In this document: piece after piece, positions 18,704-28,621 of the stretch
How the letters are laid out: every line of letters starts with the position of its first letter
Position numbering within the stretch: the stretch's first letter is position 1
Assembly: GCA_022773945.1 (NCBI GenBank)
Contig: JALFNS010000039.1
Span: 17,475-81,474 of the forward strand
From: Clostridiales bacterium
GTDB taxonomy: Bacteria; Bacillota; Clostridia; Peptostreptococcales; Anaerovoracaceae
Direction of reading: 5' to 3'
DNA length: 64,000 bases
Notes under the pieces: model-generated
Database searches by the model: none
Told to the model about the DNA's origin: nothing
What the model saw: the letters and a program-made list of their open reading frames with translations, nothing else
Made by a program: the position numbers and the translations under genes

Positions 18704-19879
18704 ATGAGAGAGGTTTATCTGGATTATTCGGCAACGACACCTGTCAAGGAGGATGTTGTTAAAGAAATGATTCCTTACTATACAGAAAAATTCGGGAATC
18801 CGTCCAGTCTCTATGCACCGGGACTGGCCGCCAAGGAAGGCCTTGACAAGGCCAGAGTTCAGGTTGCTGAGCTTATAAATGCGGAACCTAACGAGATTTT
18901 CTTCACTTCCTGCGGTACGGAAGCTGACAACTGGGTTCTGGAGGGAGTTGCCGATGCTCTTAAGAAGAAGGGCAATCATATAATCACTACAACCATTGAG
19001 CATCATGCTATTCTCCACACATGTCAGTACATGGAGAAGCACGGTGTTGAGGTCACATATCTCGATGTGGACAATGAGGGCTTCGTTAATCCGGAGGATC
19101 TGAAGGCCGCACTGAGAGACGAGACCGTGCTGGTCAGCATAATGATGGTGAACAACGAAGTGGGTACGGTTCAGCCGATTAAGGAACTGGCCGCCATCGC
19201 ACACGAGAAGGGCGTGTACTTCCACACGGACGCCGTTCAGGCTATAGGCAACGTTCCTGTGGACGTTAAGGATCTGGATGTTGATTTCATCTCAATGTCG
19301 GCCCACAAGATTTACGGACCTAAGGGAGTGGGTGCTCTCTACAAGAGAAAGGGCATCACAATTCCTAACTTCATACACGGAGGCGCTCAGGAGAGAAAGA
19401 AGAGAGCAGGTACGGAGAATGCGGCAGGAATCGTGGGATTCGGCAAGGCTGCAGAGCTGGCAAAGGCCGAGCTGGACAGGCACATCGCTCACTCCAGAGA
19501 ACTGAGAGCTTACCTGTGGGATATCATACAGAAGGAGATTCCTGATGTTCACCTCAACGGTCCTGAGGATTTCACAAAGAGACACCCGGGAAATCTCAGC
19601 GTTTCATTTGACTACATCGAGGGAGAGGCTATACTCCTGAGACTGGATGCCTGCGGAATCAGCGTAAGCACAGGCTCCGCGTGCTCCTCAAGCTCACTGG
19701 GAGTGTCCCATGTCCTCGAGGCAATCAGGGTTCCTATCACCAGATCGAACGGAACCATAAGATTTACCGTGGGAGATTTCACCACGAAGGAAGATATTGA
19801 ATATGTGGGAGAGTCCCTCAAGAAGGTTGTTGAACTGCTCAGAGAGCTTTCTCCCGTTAACGGAATGGAAGGATGGTAA
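18704..19879 (+). CDS. iscS: Cysteine desulfurase
   Basis: VYLDYSATTPV, SAHKIYGPKGVGALY (PLP lysine), STGSACSS (catalytic Cys). Confidence 0.96.
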   Translation: MREVYLDYSATTPVKEDVVKEMIPYYTEKFGNPSSLYAPGLAAKEGLDKARVQVAELINAEPNEIFFTSCGTEADNWVLEGVADALKKKGNHIITTTIEHHAILHTCQYMEKHGVEVTYLDVDNEGFVNPEDLKAALRDETVLVSIMMVNNEVGTVQPIKELAAIAHEKGVYFHTDAVQAIGNVPVDVKDLDVDFISMSAHKIYGPKGVGALYKRKGITIPNFIHGGAQERKKRAGTENAAGIVGFGKAAELAKAELDRHIAHSRELRAYLWDIIQKEIPDVHLNGPEDFTKRHPGNLSVSFDYIEGEAILLRLDACGISVSTGSACSSSSLGVSHVLEAIRVPITRSNGTIRFTVGDFTTKEDIEYVGESLKKVVELLRELSPVNGMEGW

Positions 19880-19884
19880 AGAAA

Positions 19885-20340
19885 ATGGCTTTATATAACG
19901 ATAAGGTAATGGACCATTTCATGAACCCGCACAATGTGGGTGAAATAGAAAATGCGGACGGCAAAGGCGTATACGGCAGCCCTGTCTGCGGAGATATGAT
20001 GCAGGTTACGATATCGGTGGATGACAAGGATGTTATCACTGATGCCAAGTTCAAGACCTTCGGTTGCGGAAGCGCTATCGCATCATCCAGCATGGCTACG
20101 GACATGATTAAGGGAATGACTGTTGAGGAAGCTCTCGAAGTGAGCAACCAGAAGATAGTCGACGAGCTGGGCGGACTTCCGGCAATCAAGATTCACTGTT
20201 CCGTACTGGCAGAGCACGCCATCAAGAACGCCATATATGACTACGCTCAGAAGAACGGCAAGGAATACGCAGGTCTCGAGGGATACGATCCTAACGAGGA
20301 GAGAGATCATCACGACGACTGCGAGTCCTGTGAAGGATAA
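19885..20340 (+). CDS. iscU: IscU/NifU-type Fe-S scaffold protein
   Basis: NVGEIENADGKGVYGSPVCGD, FGCGSAIASSS, KIHCSVLAEHAI. Confidence 0.95.
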   Translation: MALYNDKVMDHFMNPHNVGEIENADGKGVYGSPVCGDMMQVTISVDDKDVITDAKFKTFGCGSAIASSSMATDMIKGMTVEEALEVSNQKIVDELGGLPAIKIHCSVLAEHAIKNAIYDYAQKNGKEYAGLEGYDPNEERDHHDDCESCEG

Positions 20341-20348
20341 TAAACACA

Positions 20349-21320
20349 ATGGAGAAGGTAAAACTGGGCAATACTGATATTTATGTGACACCTGTGGGTC
20401 TGGGCGTTCTCACCGTGGGCAACACCCAGCTGGATTTGCCTGTGGAGGCAGGGGCCGACGTGGTGCGCTACGCCTACGACAGGGGAATCAACCTCTTCGA
20501 CACGGCTCAGTATTATGAGACATATCCGTATATAGCGGAAGCATTTCGCGACACAGACATGTCGCCGGATAATCCGGACCGTCCTGTTATAGCAAGCAAA
20601 TGCCTCGACTGTTCATACGAGGCCATGGAACATGCGATACTGGAGTGCCTGGAGGCGCTGAATCTCGAGACAATCGACATATTCAAGCTGCACGAGGTGC
20701 GTCAGGATCCGGACTGGGACAACAGACAGGGCGCATGGCAGTGCCTCAAGGACTACAGAGACAGAGGAATCGTCAGAGCCATAGGCGTCTCCACCCACCA
20801 CGTGGACGTTGTGGAGCGCATGGCTTCGGAACCGGACTGTGACATAGTGTTCCCCCTTATAAACTACCGGGGCCTCGGTATACGCAAAGGCTCCGAAGCC
20901 GCTTCAGCGGAGGAGATGGCCGCTGCCATAGACAAGTGTCTGAAAGCGGGCAAGGGCGTCTTCGCCATGAAGGCCTTCGGCGGCGGTAACCTGACCGGCA
21001 GCTACATGAAGGCTCTGAATTATGTCAGGGATCTGGGATGCCATTCCATCATGGTGGGAATGGGAAACAGAGCTGAGATAGACAACCTGATTGATTATGC
21101 TGAGGGACGGCTTCCGTCGGATTTCCAGCCGGATGTGTCCGAGAAGAGAATACGCATTGATCAGGGTGACTGCGAGGGCTGCGGTGCCTGCGTGAAAAGG
21201 TGTCCCAACAAGGCCATCTACATTAACGAGAGGGGACTGGCCCAGGTGGATCATTCAAGCTGTCTCACCTGCGGTTACTGTGCTCCCGTATGCCCGGTAA
21301 GAGCAATTATCATGTGGTAG
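20349..21320 (+). CDS. Aldo/keto reductase with C-terminal 2x[4Fe-4S] ferredoxin domain
   Basis: AKR barrel motifs; CEGCGACVKRCPNKAI and CLTCGYCAPVCPVRAI clusters. Confidence 0.93.
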   Translation: MEKVKLGNTDIYVTPVGLGVLTVGNTQLDLPVEAGADVVRYAYDRGINLFDTAQYYETYPYIAEAFRDTDMSPDNPDRPVIASKCLDCSYEAMEHAILECLEALNLETIDIFKLHEVRQDPDWDNRQGAWQCLKDYRDRGIVRAIGVSTHHVDVVERMASEPDCDIVFPLINYRGLGIRKGSEAASAEEMAAAIDKCLKAGKGVFAMKAFGGGNLTGSYMKALNYVRDLGCHSIMVGMGNRAEIDNLIDYAEGRLPSDFQPDVSEKRIRIDQGDCEGCGACVKRCPNKAIYINERGLAQVDHSSCLTCGYCAPVCPVRAIIMW

Positions 21321-21336
21321 AATTGTCAGATTTTCG

Positions 21337-21365
21337 TTGTAAGAATTTTCATTTTATGGTATCAT
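21337..21365 (+). promoter_or_regulatory. Promoter of glycine operon
   Basis: TTGTAA (21337-21342), 17-nt spacer ending TGG, TATCAT (21360-21365). Confidence 0.65.
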
Positions 21366-21396
21366 CTTTATGGTGTTAAATTAATGAATCGGATGA

Positions 21397-21516
21397 TGAA
21401 CCTGTGAGAGTCTTACCGTATCCCGGAGGATGCGGCCGAGCACCGAAGGGGCAAAATGCTAAGAGTCATTGAAACTCTCAGGTATCAGGAACAGGTTCGG
21501 ACGAAACTCTGGAGAA
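21397..21516 (+). promoter_or_regulatory. Glycine riboswitch (one recognisable aptamer)
   Basis: caCCGAAGGggcaa, gAAACTCTCAGGTAtcAGGAaCAG, GGACgAAACTCTGGAGA core motifs; closing helix gaacctgt/acaggttc; precedes glycine cleavage genes. Confidence 0.92.
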
Positions 21517-21521
21517 AACAC

Positions 21522-21553
21522 GACAGAGAGGGTTTTTCCCTCTCTGTCTTTGT
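21522..21553 (+). terminator. Terminator hairpin of the riboswitch expression platform
   Basis: gacagagaggg ttttt ccctctctgtc followed by a T-rich stretch. Confidence 0.75.
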
Positions 21554-21595
21554 CTATTCCTGAGGAAAACGGAATTATTGAAAGGATGAACAACA

Positions 21596-22819
21596 ATGAG
21601 TAAGACAGGATTTTCAGCAGCGGACATTCTGCTGCCGGCAGAAGGAAACTATGAAACATGGGCCGTTGTGGCATGTGACCAGTTTACTTCACAGCCTGAA
21701 TACTGGGAGAAGGTGGAGGAAACAGTAGGTGACAAGCCTTCCACGTTCCGTATTATTCTGCCTGAAGCACAGCTCACGGACGGCCATACGGAGGAGCACA
21801 TCGACAAGATCAACAGCACAATGAGACAGTATCTTGACAATGGTGTGTTTAAGGAATATCCGGATGCCATGATTTATCTGGAGAGAGTTCAGAGCGACGG
21901 TAAAATAAGACGCGGTCTCATCGGCAAAATAGATCTGGAGAAATACGATTATTCCGTGGGAAGCACATCACTCGTAAGAGCCACCGAGGGCACGGTTCTC
22001 GACAGAATCCCGCCTCGTCAGGCAGTAAGACGTGATGCTGCTGTTGAGCTTCCTCACGTGATGCTCCTTATAGATGACGTTGAAAACAGCGTTATAGGAC
22101 CTATGTCCGCATGCAGCGATGTTATCTACGATTTTGACCTGATGGCAGGCGGCGGACACGCCAAAGGATGGCTCGTTCCGGAGGAGCTCAAGAAACAGGC
22201 TATGGGAGCCCTGGAGGCCCTCGCCGACAAGCAGCCTTTGCTCTTCGCTGTAGGAGACGGCAACCATTCACTGGCATCGGCCAAGGCTCTCTATGAGGAA
22301 GAGAAGGCTAAGTTCGGACCGGGAAGCGAGAAGACTCTTCTCTCAAGATACGCCCTCGTTGAGGTTGTGAATCTCTATGACAGCGCGCTGGAATTCGAGC
22401 CTATTCACAGAGTTCTCTTCGATATCGACCCGAAGGCACTCATGGATGCTCTTAAGAAGTACTATCCGGATACCGTTGAAGGCAAAGAGGAAGGCCACGT
22501 TATCGAATACGCTTACGAAGGAGCCAGAGGCTTCATCACAGTTAAGAATCCTAAGGCTCAGCTGGAGGTTGGAACTCTTCAGGCCTTCCTGGATGAATAC
22601 ATCAAGGAGACGGGCGCCAGAATCGACTACGTTCACGGCGATGACATCACTGTAGAGCTGGGCAGCAAGCCGGGCTGCATAGCATTCCTTCTTCCTGCCA
22701 TGGACAAGGGAGACCTCTTCAAGTCGGTAATCAACGACGGTGCTCTTCCTAGAAAGACCTTCTCAATGGGTCACGCAGAGGACAAGAGATACTACATCGA
22801 AGCAAGAAAGATCAAGTAA
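21596..22819 (+). CDS. DUF1015 family protein
   Basis: AADILLPAEG, AVGDGNHSLASAKALYEE motifs of DUF1015. Confidence 0.9.
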   Translation: MSKTGFSAADILLPAEGNYETWAVVACDQFTSQPEYWEKVEETVGDKPSTFRIILPEAQLTDGHTEEHIDKINSTMRQYLDNGVFKEYPDAMIYLERVQSDGKIRRGLIGKIDLEKYDYSVGSTSLVRATEGTVLDRIPPRQAVRRDAAVELPHVMLLIDDVENSVIGPMSACSDVIYDFDLMAGGGHAKGWLVPEELKKQAMGALEALADKQPLLFAVGDGNHSLASAKALYEEEKAKFGPGSEKTLLSRYALVEVVNLYDSALEFEPIHRVLFDIDPKALMDALKKYYPDTVEGKEEGHVIEYAYEGARGFITVKNPKAQLEVGTLQAFLDEYIKETGARIDYVHGDDITVELGSKPGCIAFLLPAMDKGDLFKSVINDGALPRKTFSMGHAEDKRYYIEARKIK

Positions 22820-22861
22820 CCGAAACTATTGTTTTTCAATATAAGGGAACAGGAGGAATTT

Positions 22862-23947
22862 ATGGAACTTAAAACTCCGCTTTATGAAGCACACTTAAAG
22901 GCCGGCGGCAAGATGGTGCCTTTCGCAGGTTACATTCTTCCGGTCCAGTACAAGGATTCAGGTGTTATCAAGGAACACATGGCTGTCAGAGAGAAGGTGG
23001 GAATGTTCGATGTTTCACACATGGGCGAAATTCTCTGTGAGGGTCCGGATGCACTGGCTAACCTGAACATGCTTCTGACCAACGATTTCACGAACATGGT
23101 TATCGAACAGGCCAGGTATTCACCTATGTGCAACGAGAAGGGCGGCACTGTTGACGATCTTATCGTATACAAGCTCGAAGAGGAGAAGTACCTCCTCGTG
23201 GTTAACGCCGCCAACAAGGACAAGGACTACAAGTGGATATGCGACCATCAGTCCGGCGACGTGAAGTTCACTGATGTCTCCGATCAGTACGCTCAGATTG
23301 CCGTTCAGGGTCCTAATGCAAAGGCTCTTATCGCCAAGATTTCCGAGGAGGGTTCCATCCCTGATAAATACTATCACTGCAGGAAGGATGCCGTTGTTGC
23401 GGGAATCCACTGCATATGCTCCACTACAGGCTACACGGGCGAGGACGGCGTTGAACTCTATCTGCCGGCAGCCAAGGCTGAGGATATGTGGAATGCACTG
23501 CTGGAAGCAGGAGACGAGTTCGGACTCATTCCTTGCGGACTGGGCGCCAGAGACACTCTCAGAATGGAAGCGGGAATGCCTCTCTACGGACACGAGATGG
23601 ACGAGGAGATCTCCCCTAGAGAAGCAGGACTCATGTTCGCAATCAAGATGAAGAAGCCTGACTTCATAGGCAAGAAGCCGATGGAGGAGGCTGGCAAGCC
23701 TGCAGTAGTCAGAGTAGGTCTTAAGATCACAGGCAGAGGAATCGCACGTGAGCATCAGGACATCTACGTTGGAGACGAGAAGATCGGCTACACCACTTCG
23801 GGAACCAAGTGTCCGTTCTTCGACTATCCTATCGCCATGGCCAGAGTTCCGAGAGAGTACAAGGAGATAGGAACTCAGATGGAAGTAGATGTCAGAGGAC
23901 GCAGAGTACAGGCGGAAGTCGTTGAACTTCCTTTCTATAAGAGATAA
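22862..23947 (+). CDS. gcvT: Glycine cleavage system aminomethyltransferase (T protein)
   Basis: MFDVSHMGEI, GYTGEDGVELY, GLGARDTLRMEAGMPLYGHEMDE. Confidence 0.96.
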   Translation: MELKTPLYEAHLKAGGKMVPFAGYILPVQYKDSGVIKEHMAVREKVGMFDVSHMGEILCEGPDALANLNMLLTNDFTNMVIEQARYSPMCNEKGGTVDDLIVYKLEEEKYLLVVNAANKDKDYKWICDHQSGDVKFTDVSDQYAQIAVQGPNAKALIAKISEEGSIPDKYYHCRKDAVVAGIHCICSTTGYTGEDGVELYLPAAKAEDMWNALLEAGDEFGLIPCGLGARDTLRMEAGMPLYGHEMDEEISPREAGLMFAIKMKKPDFIGKKPMEEAGKPAVVRVGLKITGRGIAREHQDIYVGDEKIGYTTSGTKCPFFDYPIAMARVPREYKEIGTQMEVDVRGRRVQAEVVELPFYKR

Positions 23948-23980
23948 CTGATAATAAAGAAGAAGGAAAAGGAGAATATC

Positions 23981-24361
23981 ATGGAACTTAAGAAAGATGC
24001 ACTTTATGCTAAATCACACGAATGGGTAGCTTTTGAAGGAGATATCGCAGTTATAGGTATTTCGGATTTCGCACAGTCCGAACTGGGGGATCTGGTATTC
24101 GTTAACCTTCCTGAAGAGGGAGACGAGATAAATGCAGGCGAGGCTTTTGCTGACGTTGAGTCCGTTAAGGCTGTATCCGACATCTATGCTCCTGTATCCG
24201 GCACTGTATGTGAAGTCAACGAAGAGCTTCTCGATGCGCCTGAGCTGATCAACGAGGATGCATACGCTGCATGGTTCATCAAGGTTGAGGGAGTGAGCGA
24301 GAAGTCAGAGCTCATGTCACCTGAAGATTATGAGGCTTTCTGTGAAAGCGAGGCGGAATAA
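23981..24361 (+). CDS. gcvH: Glycine cleavage system H protein
   Basis: SHEWV..., [21 protein letters not shown] lipoyl-lysine motif. Confidence 0.97.
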   Translation: MELKKDALYAKSHEWVAFEGDIAVIGISDFAQSELGDLVFVNLPEEGDEINAGEAFADVESVKAVSDIYAPVSGTVCEVNEELLDAPELINEDAYAAWFIKVEGVSEKSELMSPEDYEAFCESEAE

Positions 24362-25674
24362 TGGGTACCTACGTTCCTAACACCGAAGCGCAGCAGAAGG
24401 AGATGCTGCAGGAGATCGGCTTCGAGAAGCTTGACGATCTCTTCGCGCATATTCCCGATGATGTGAAGTTCCGGGGAGAGCTCAATCTCCCTGAAGGACT
24501 TTCTGAAATGGAAGTCGCTTCGGCAATGAAGAAGCTGGCGGGCGAAAACCGTGTATTCGACAGCATCTTCCGCGGTGCCGGAGCTTATAACCACTACATC
24601 CCGGCCATAGTGGGAACAGTGGTTTCCAAGGAGACACTCCAGACTGCGTATACGCCTTATCAGGCTGAGATAAGCCAGGGCGTGCTCCAGTCAATCTTCG
24701 AGTACCAGACGATGATATGCGATCTGACGGGAATGGATGTTTCCAATGCATCTGTTTATGACGGCGCCACTGCAGCCGGCGAGGCTGTTGCCATGTGCCG
24801 TGAGAGAAAGCAGAACAAAGCCCTCGTTTCGGCTGCCATCCAGCCTTCGGTAATGAAGGTTATAGAGACGTATTGTTTCGGCAACGAAATGGAGCTTGAG
24901 ATTATACCTGAGAAGGACGGATTCACCGATGTGGAGGCTCTGAAGGGCATGATGGCCGATGATGTAGCCTGCGTGTACATCCAGCACCCTAACTACTACG
25001 GTAATCTGGAGAAGGCTGCTGAAATAGGTGAAATCGCCCACAGCGCCAAAAAGTGCAAATACATCATGGCAGTAAACCCTATATCTCTGGGAATGCTCAA
25101 GACTCCTAGAGAATACGGCGCAGACTTTGCTGTAGGCGAAGGACAGCCTCTCGGACTGCCGATGGCCTTCGGAGGACCTTATCTGGGATTTATGGCCAGC
25201 ACGGACGCAATGAAGAGAAAGCTTCCGGGCAGAATCGTAGGTCAGACGGTTGACCACAACGGCAAGACCGGCTATGTACTCACTCTTCAGGCGAGAGAGC
25301 AGCATATCAGACGTGAGAAGGCGTCCAGCAACATCTGCTCCAACCAGGCGCTCTGCGCTCTGGCTGTGGGAGTTTATCTCGCATCCATGGGCAACGGCGG
25401 AATCAGAAACGTCGCCACCCAGTGCTATTCCAAGGCTCACTACATGGCAGGCAGAATGGCCGAGGCGGGCTTCACAGTGAAGAGCGACGATTTCTTCCAC
25501 GAATTCGTTACCGAGTCTGACAAAAAGTCATCGGACGTTCTCAAAGCCCTCGAGGAGAAGGGAATTCTGGGAGGATATCCTCTCGACGAAAGCAGAATTC
25601 TCTGGTGCTGCACTGAAATGAACAGCAAGAAAGATATAGATGAAGTTATAGACATTCTTAAGGAGGTGAAATAA
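24361..25674 (+). CDS. gcvPA: Glycine dehydrogenase (decarboxylating) subunit 1
   Basis: YTPYQAEISQGVLQSIFEYQTMI, SNICSNQALCALA. Confidence 0.96.
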   Translation: MGTYVPNTEAQQKEMLQEIGFEKLDDLFAHIPDDVKFRGELNLPEGLSEMEVASAMKKLAGENRVFDSIFRGAGAYNHYIPAIVGTVVSKETLQTAYTPYQAEISQGVLQSIFEYQTMICDLTGMDVSNASVYDGATAAGEAVAMCRERKQNKALVSAAIQPSVMKVIETYCFGNEMELEIIPEKDGFTDVEALKGMMADDVACVYIQHPNYYGNLEKAAEIGEIAHSAKKCKYIMAVNPISLGMLKTPREYGADFAVGEGQPLGLPMAFGGPYLGFMASTDAMKRKLPGRIVGQTVDHNGKTGYVLTLQAREQHIRREKASSNICSNQALCALAVGVYLASMGNGGIRNVATQCYSKAHYMAGRMAEAGFTVKSDDFFHEFVTESDKKSSDVLKALEEKGILGGYPLDESRILWCCTEMNSKKDIDEVIDILKEVK

Positions 25675-27125
25675 TGCTGGTATTTGAAAAATCAAGACCC
25701 GGCAGAGGCGTAAGCGCTCTTCCTGAATGTGATGTTGAGGTTCTCGCCGTAGGTGAGAAGGACAGAAGAGAATCCGAGCTTCATCTTCCTGAGATGGCAG
25801 AGGTTGATCTGAGCAGACATTATACCGAGCTGGAGAGAAAGTCACACGGAGTAAATGACGGTTTCTATCCTCTCGGATCCTGCACGATGAAGTACAACCC
25901 TAAAATCAACGAGCAGGCGGCTTCCCTTGAAGGCTTCACGGGAGTTCACCCGCTCCAGCCTGCAGAGACCGTACAGGGCTGTCTGAAGGTTATGAAGGAG
26001 ACTGAGGATGCTCTCTGTGAAATCACGGGAATGAGCAGATTCACACTCCAGCCTGCGGCAGGCGCACACGGAGAGTTCACCGGACTTCTCCTCATCAAGG
26101 CCTACCATCTGGCTAATGGAGACACTAAGAGAAAGAAGATTATAGTTCCTGACTCGGCTCACGGAACAAACCCTGCATCCGCTGTTATGGCAGGTATGGA
26201 GGTAATCAACGTTGATTCAACTCCGGACGGACTTGTTGATGTGGACAAGCTCCGCGAAGTATGTGACGGCAATGACGAGATTGCCGGACTCATGCTCACA
26301 AACCCTAACACTGCAGGACTCTTCGACCCTAACATCAAGGAGATAACGGATATAATCCACAGCTGCGGCGGACAGTGCTACTATGACGGCGCCAACCTTA
26401 ACGCCATCATGGGATGGGCACGTCCGGGAGACATGGGCTTCGACTGCGTTCATCTGAACCTGCACAAGACCTTCTCAACACCGCACGGCGGCGGCGGCCC
26501 GGGTTCCGGTCCGGTAGGCTGCAAGGAACACCTGGCTAAGTTCATGCCGGGCGTTAGAGCAGAGGAGAAGGACGGAGCTCTGGATTTTGCGAAGGCTGAA
26601 GAGAGCCTCGGCGAGATGAAGAGCTTCTACGGCAACTTCCTCGTTGTTGTTAGAGCCCTCACATATATCAAGATGCTGGGCAGGGAGGGAATCCCTCAGG
26701 CCAGCAAGAACGCAGTGCTCAACGCCAACTACATGATGAAAAAGCTGAGCAGCAAGTACGACATTGCCTTCAATCCTGCCGTATGCATGCACGAGTTCGT
26801 TATGGACATCGGCAGACAGGCCAAGGAGACAGGTGTTACGGCTATGGATATCGCCAAGGGACTCCTGGACAACCATATCCATCCGCCTACGATGTACTTC
26901 CCGCTCACGGTTCATGAAGCTCTCATGGCTGAGCCTACGGAGACTGAATCGAAGGAAACTCTGGATCAGGCTATCGAAGTGTTCCTGAAGCTTAACGAAA
27001 TAGCTTACAGCGATCCTGAACAGCTTCACAATGCGCCGGTAACCACACCGGTTACTCGTCTCGACGAGGTTGGAGCTGCCAGACATCCGGTTCTCAAGTA
27101 TGATTTCGAGGTATCAAATGAATAA
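25674..27125 (+). CDS. gcvPB: Glycine dehydrogenase (decarboxylating) subunit 2
   Basis: LGSCTMKYNPKINE, HLNLHKTFSTPHGGGGPGSGPVG PLP-lysine motif. Confidence 0.97.
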   Translation: MLVFEKSRPGRGVSALPECDVEVLAVGEKDRRESELHLPEMAEVDLSRHYTELERKSHGVNDGFYPLGSCTMKYNPKINEQAASLEGFTGVHPLQPAETVQGCLKVMKETEDALCEITGMSRFTLQPAAGAHGEFTGLLLIKAYHLANGDTKRKKIIVPDSAHGTNPASAVMAGMEVINVDSTPDGLVDVDKLREVCDGNDEIAGLMLTNPNTAGLFDPNIKEITDIIHSCGGQCYYDGANLNAIMGWARPGDMGFDCVHLNLHKTFSTPHGGGGPGSGPVGCKEHLAKFMPGVRAEEKDGALDFAKAEESLGEMKSFYGNFLVVVRALTYIKMLGREGIPQASKNAVLNANYMMKKLSSKYDIAFNPAVCMHEFVMDIGRQAKETGVTAMDIAKGLLDNHIHPPTMYFPLTVHEALMAEPTETESKETLDQAIEVFLKLNEIAYSDPEQLHNAPVTTPVTRLDEVGAARHPVLKYDFEVSNE

Positions 27126-28518
27126 ATTCGATCTTATTGTTATAGGCGCGGGCCCCGGCGGTTACGTTGCCGCTATCAAGGCCGCCAAGAGCGGCATGAA
27201 TGTGGCGATCGTGGAGAGCATCCGTGCCGGCGGAACCTGTCTTAACAAAGGCTGTATTCCTGCAAAGGCCATGATACATGCATCCTCTCTCTATGAGGAG
27301 ATGCATAGGGAGGCGGGACGCGTCGGCCTGAGTGCGGACAATGTGTCCTTCGACTACGGCAAAATCGTGGAGTACAAGCAGAACACCACCGATGAGCTGG
27401 TCAAGGGCATCGAAGGCCTTCTGGAGGCTAACGGCATCACGAGAATCGACGGCAGGGGCACTCTCGAGAAGGACGGCTCCGTTACCGTGAACGGCGACAT
27501 GAAGCTTGAGGCCGATAAGGTGCTTCTGGCTACAGGCTCCGTGCCTTCACTGATACCGATTCCGGGAATAAATCTCAAGGGTGTCGTTACAAGCGACGGC
27601 GTTTTCGCTCTGTCGAAGATGCCTGAGAGCATGGTTATAATCGGAGGCGGCGTTATCGGCGTTGAATTTGCCACTGTATACGCCAATCTGGGAGCCAGAG
27701 TGACAATTATAGAGGCTCTGCCGAGGATTCTTCAGAACATGGACAAGGAGATTTCCCAGAATCTGAAGATGATCTTCAAGAAAAAGGGAATAGAGATTCA
27801 TACGGGAGCATCCGTCAAGTCCATAGAGGAAGGCGGAGACGGCCTTATAGTCAACTACGAGGAGAAGGACAAGCCTGCTCAGGCTACGGGCGCCCTGGTT
27901 GTGTGCGCAGCCGGCAGGAAGCCTAATCTGGAAGGACTCTTCGGCGAAGGCGTTGAAATCGAAATGGACGGTAAATTCGTCGCGGTTAACGACAAGTTTG
28001 AGACCAGCATTCCGGGAGTATATGCCATAGGCGATATTATTAAGGGAACACAGCTGGCTCATTCGGCAAGCGCTTACGGAATCTGTGCAGTTGATTACAT
28101 GAACGGCAGAGAGCCTGAGCTGAATCTCAATTCTATTCCGGGATGCGTATACACCAGTCCTGAAATCGCCCAGGTGGGAATCACCGAGGCCGATGCGAAG
28201 GATGCCGGTACAGATGTTATAACGGGCAAGTTTATAATGAGCGCCAACGGCAAGTCTCTCATAACCCATGAAGAACGCGGGTTCATCAAGGTTGTGGCAG
28301 AGGAGGGGAGTCACAGGATTCTGGGAGCTCAGATGATGTGCGCCCGTGCCACGGATATGATTGCCGAGTTCACGACGGCTATTGCCAACGATATGACCGT
28401 GGAGCAGCTTCTGGCGGGTGTCAGACCTCATCCTACATATAATGAAGGAATTACAGAGGCTCTGGAGGATGCCATAGGAGAAGCGACACACGTGGCTCCT
28501 AAGCGCAGGAGAAAATAA
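27118..28518 (+). CDS. lpdA: Dihydrolipoyl dehydrogenase (start ATG 27118)
   Basis: VIGAGPGGYVAAIKAA, GGTCLNKGCIPAKA redox motif, YAIGDI, HPTYNEGITEA. Confidence 0.95.
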   Translation: MNKFDLIVIGAGPGGYVAAIKAAKSGMNVAIVESIRAGGTCLNKGCIPAKAMIHASSLYEEMHREAGRVGLSADNVSFDYGKIVEYKQNTTDELVKGIEGLLEANGITRIDGRGTLEKDGSVTVNGDMKLEADKVLLATGSVPSLIPIPGINLKGVVTSDGVFALSKMPESMVIIGGGVIGVEFATVYANLGARVTIIEALPRILQNMDKEISQNLKMIFKKKGIEIHTGASVKSIEEGGDGLIVNYEEKDKPAQATGALVVCAAGRKPNLEGLFGEGVEIEMDGKFVAVNDKFETSIPGVYAIGDIIKGTQLAHSASAYGICAVDYMNGREPELNLNSIPGCVYTSPEIAQVGITEADAKDAGTDVITGKFIMSANGKSLITHEERGFIKVVAEEGSHRILGAQMMCARATDMIAEFTTAIANDMTVEQLLAGVRPHPTYNEGITEALEDAIGEATHVAPKRRRK

Positions 28519-28520
28519 AA

Positions 28521-28590
28521 GAACAAATATTCTAATTCAGTGTTGACCTCGAACACCTATTCTGTTATACTGATTACAGAACAAAGGTTC
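28521..28590 (+). promoter_or_regulatory. LexA/SOS-box-like cluster overlapping a strong promoter
   Basis: GAACaaatATTC (28521-28532), GAACacctATTC (28551-28562), GAACaaagGTTC (28579-28590); promoter TTGACC (28543) - 17 nt - TATACT (28566-28571). Confidence 0.75.
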
Positions 28591-28621
28591 TCGAGTAGAG
28601 CAGAGCAGGGAGGTCAGCACT

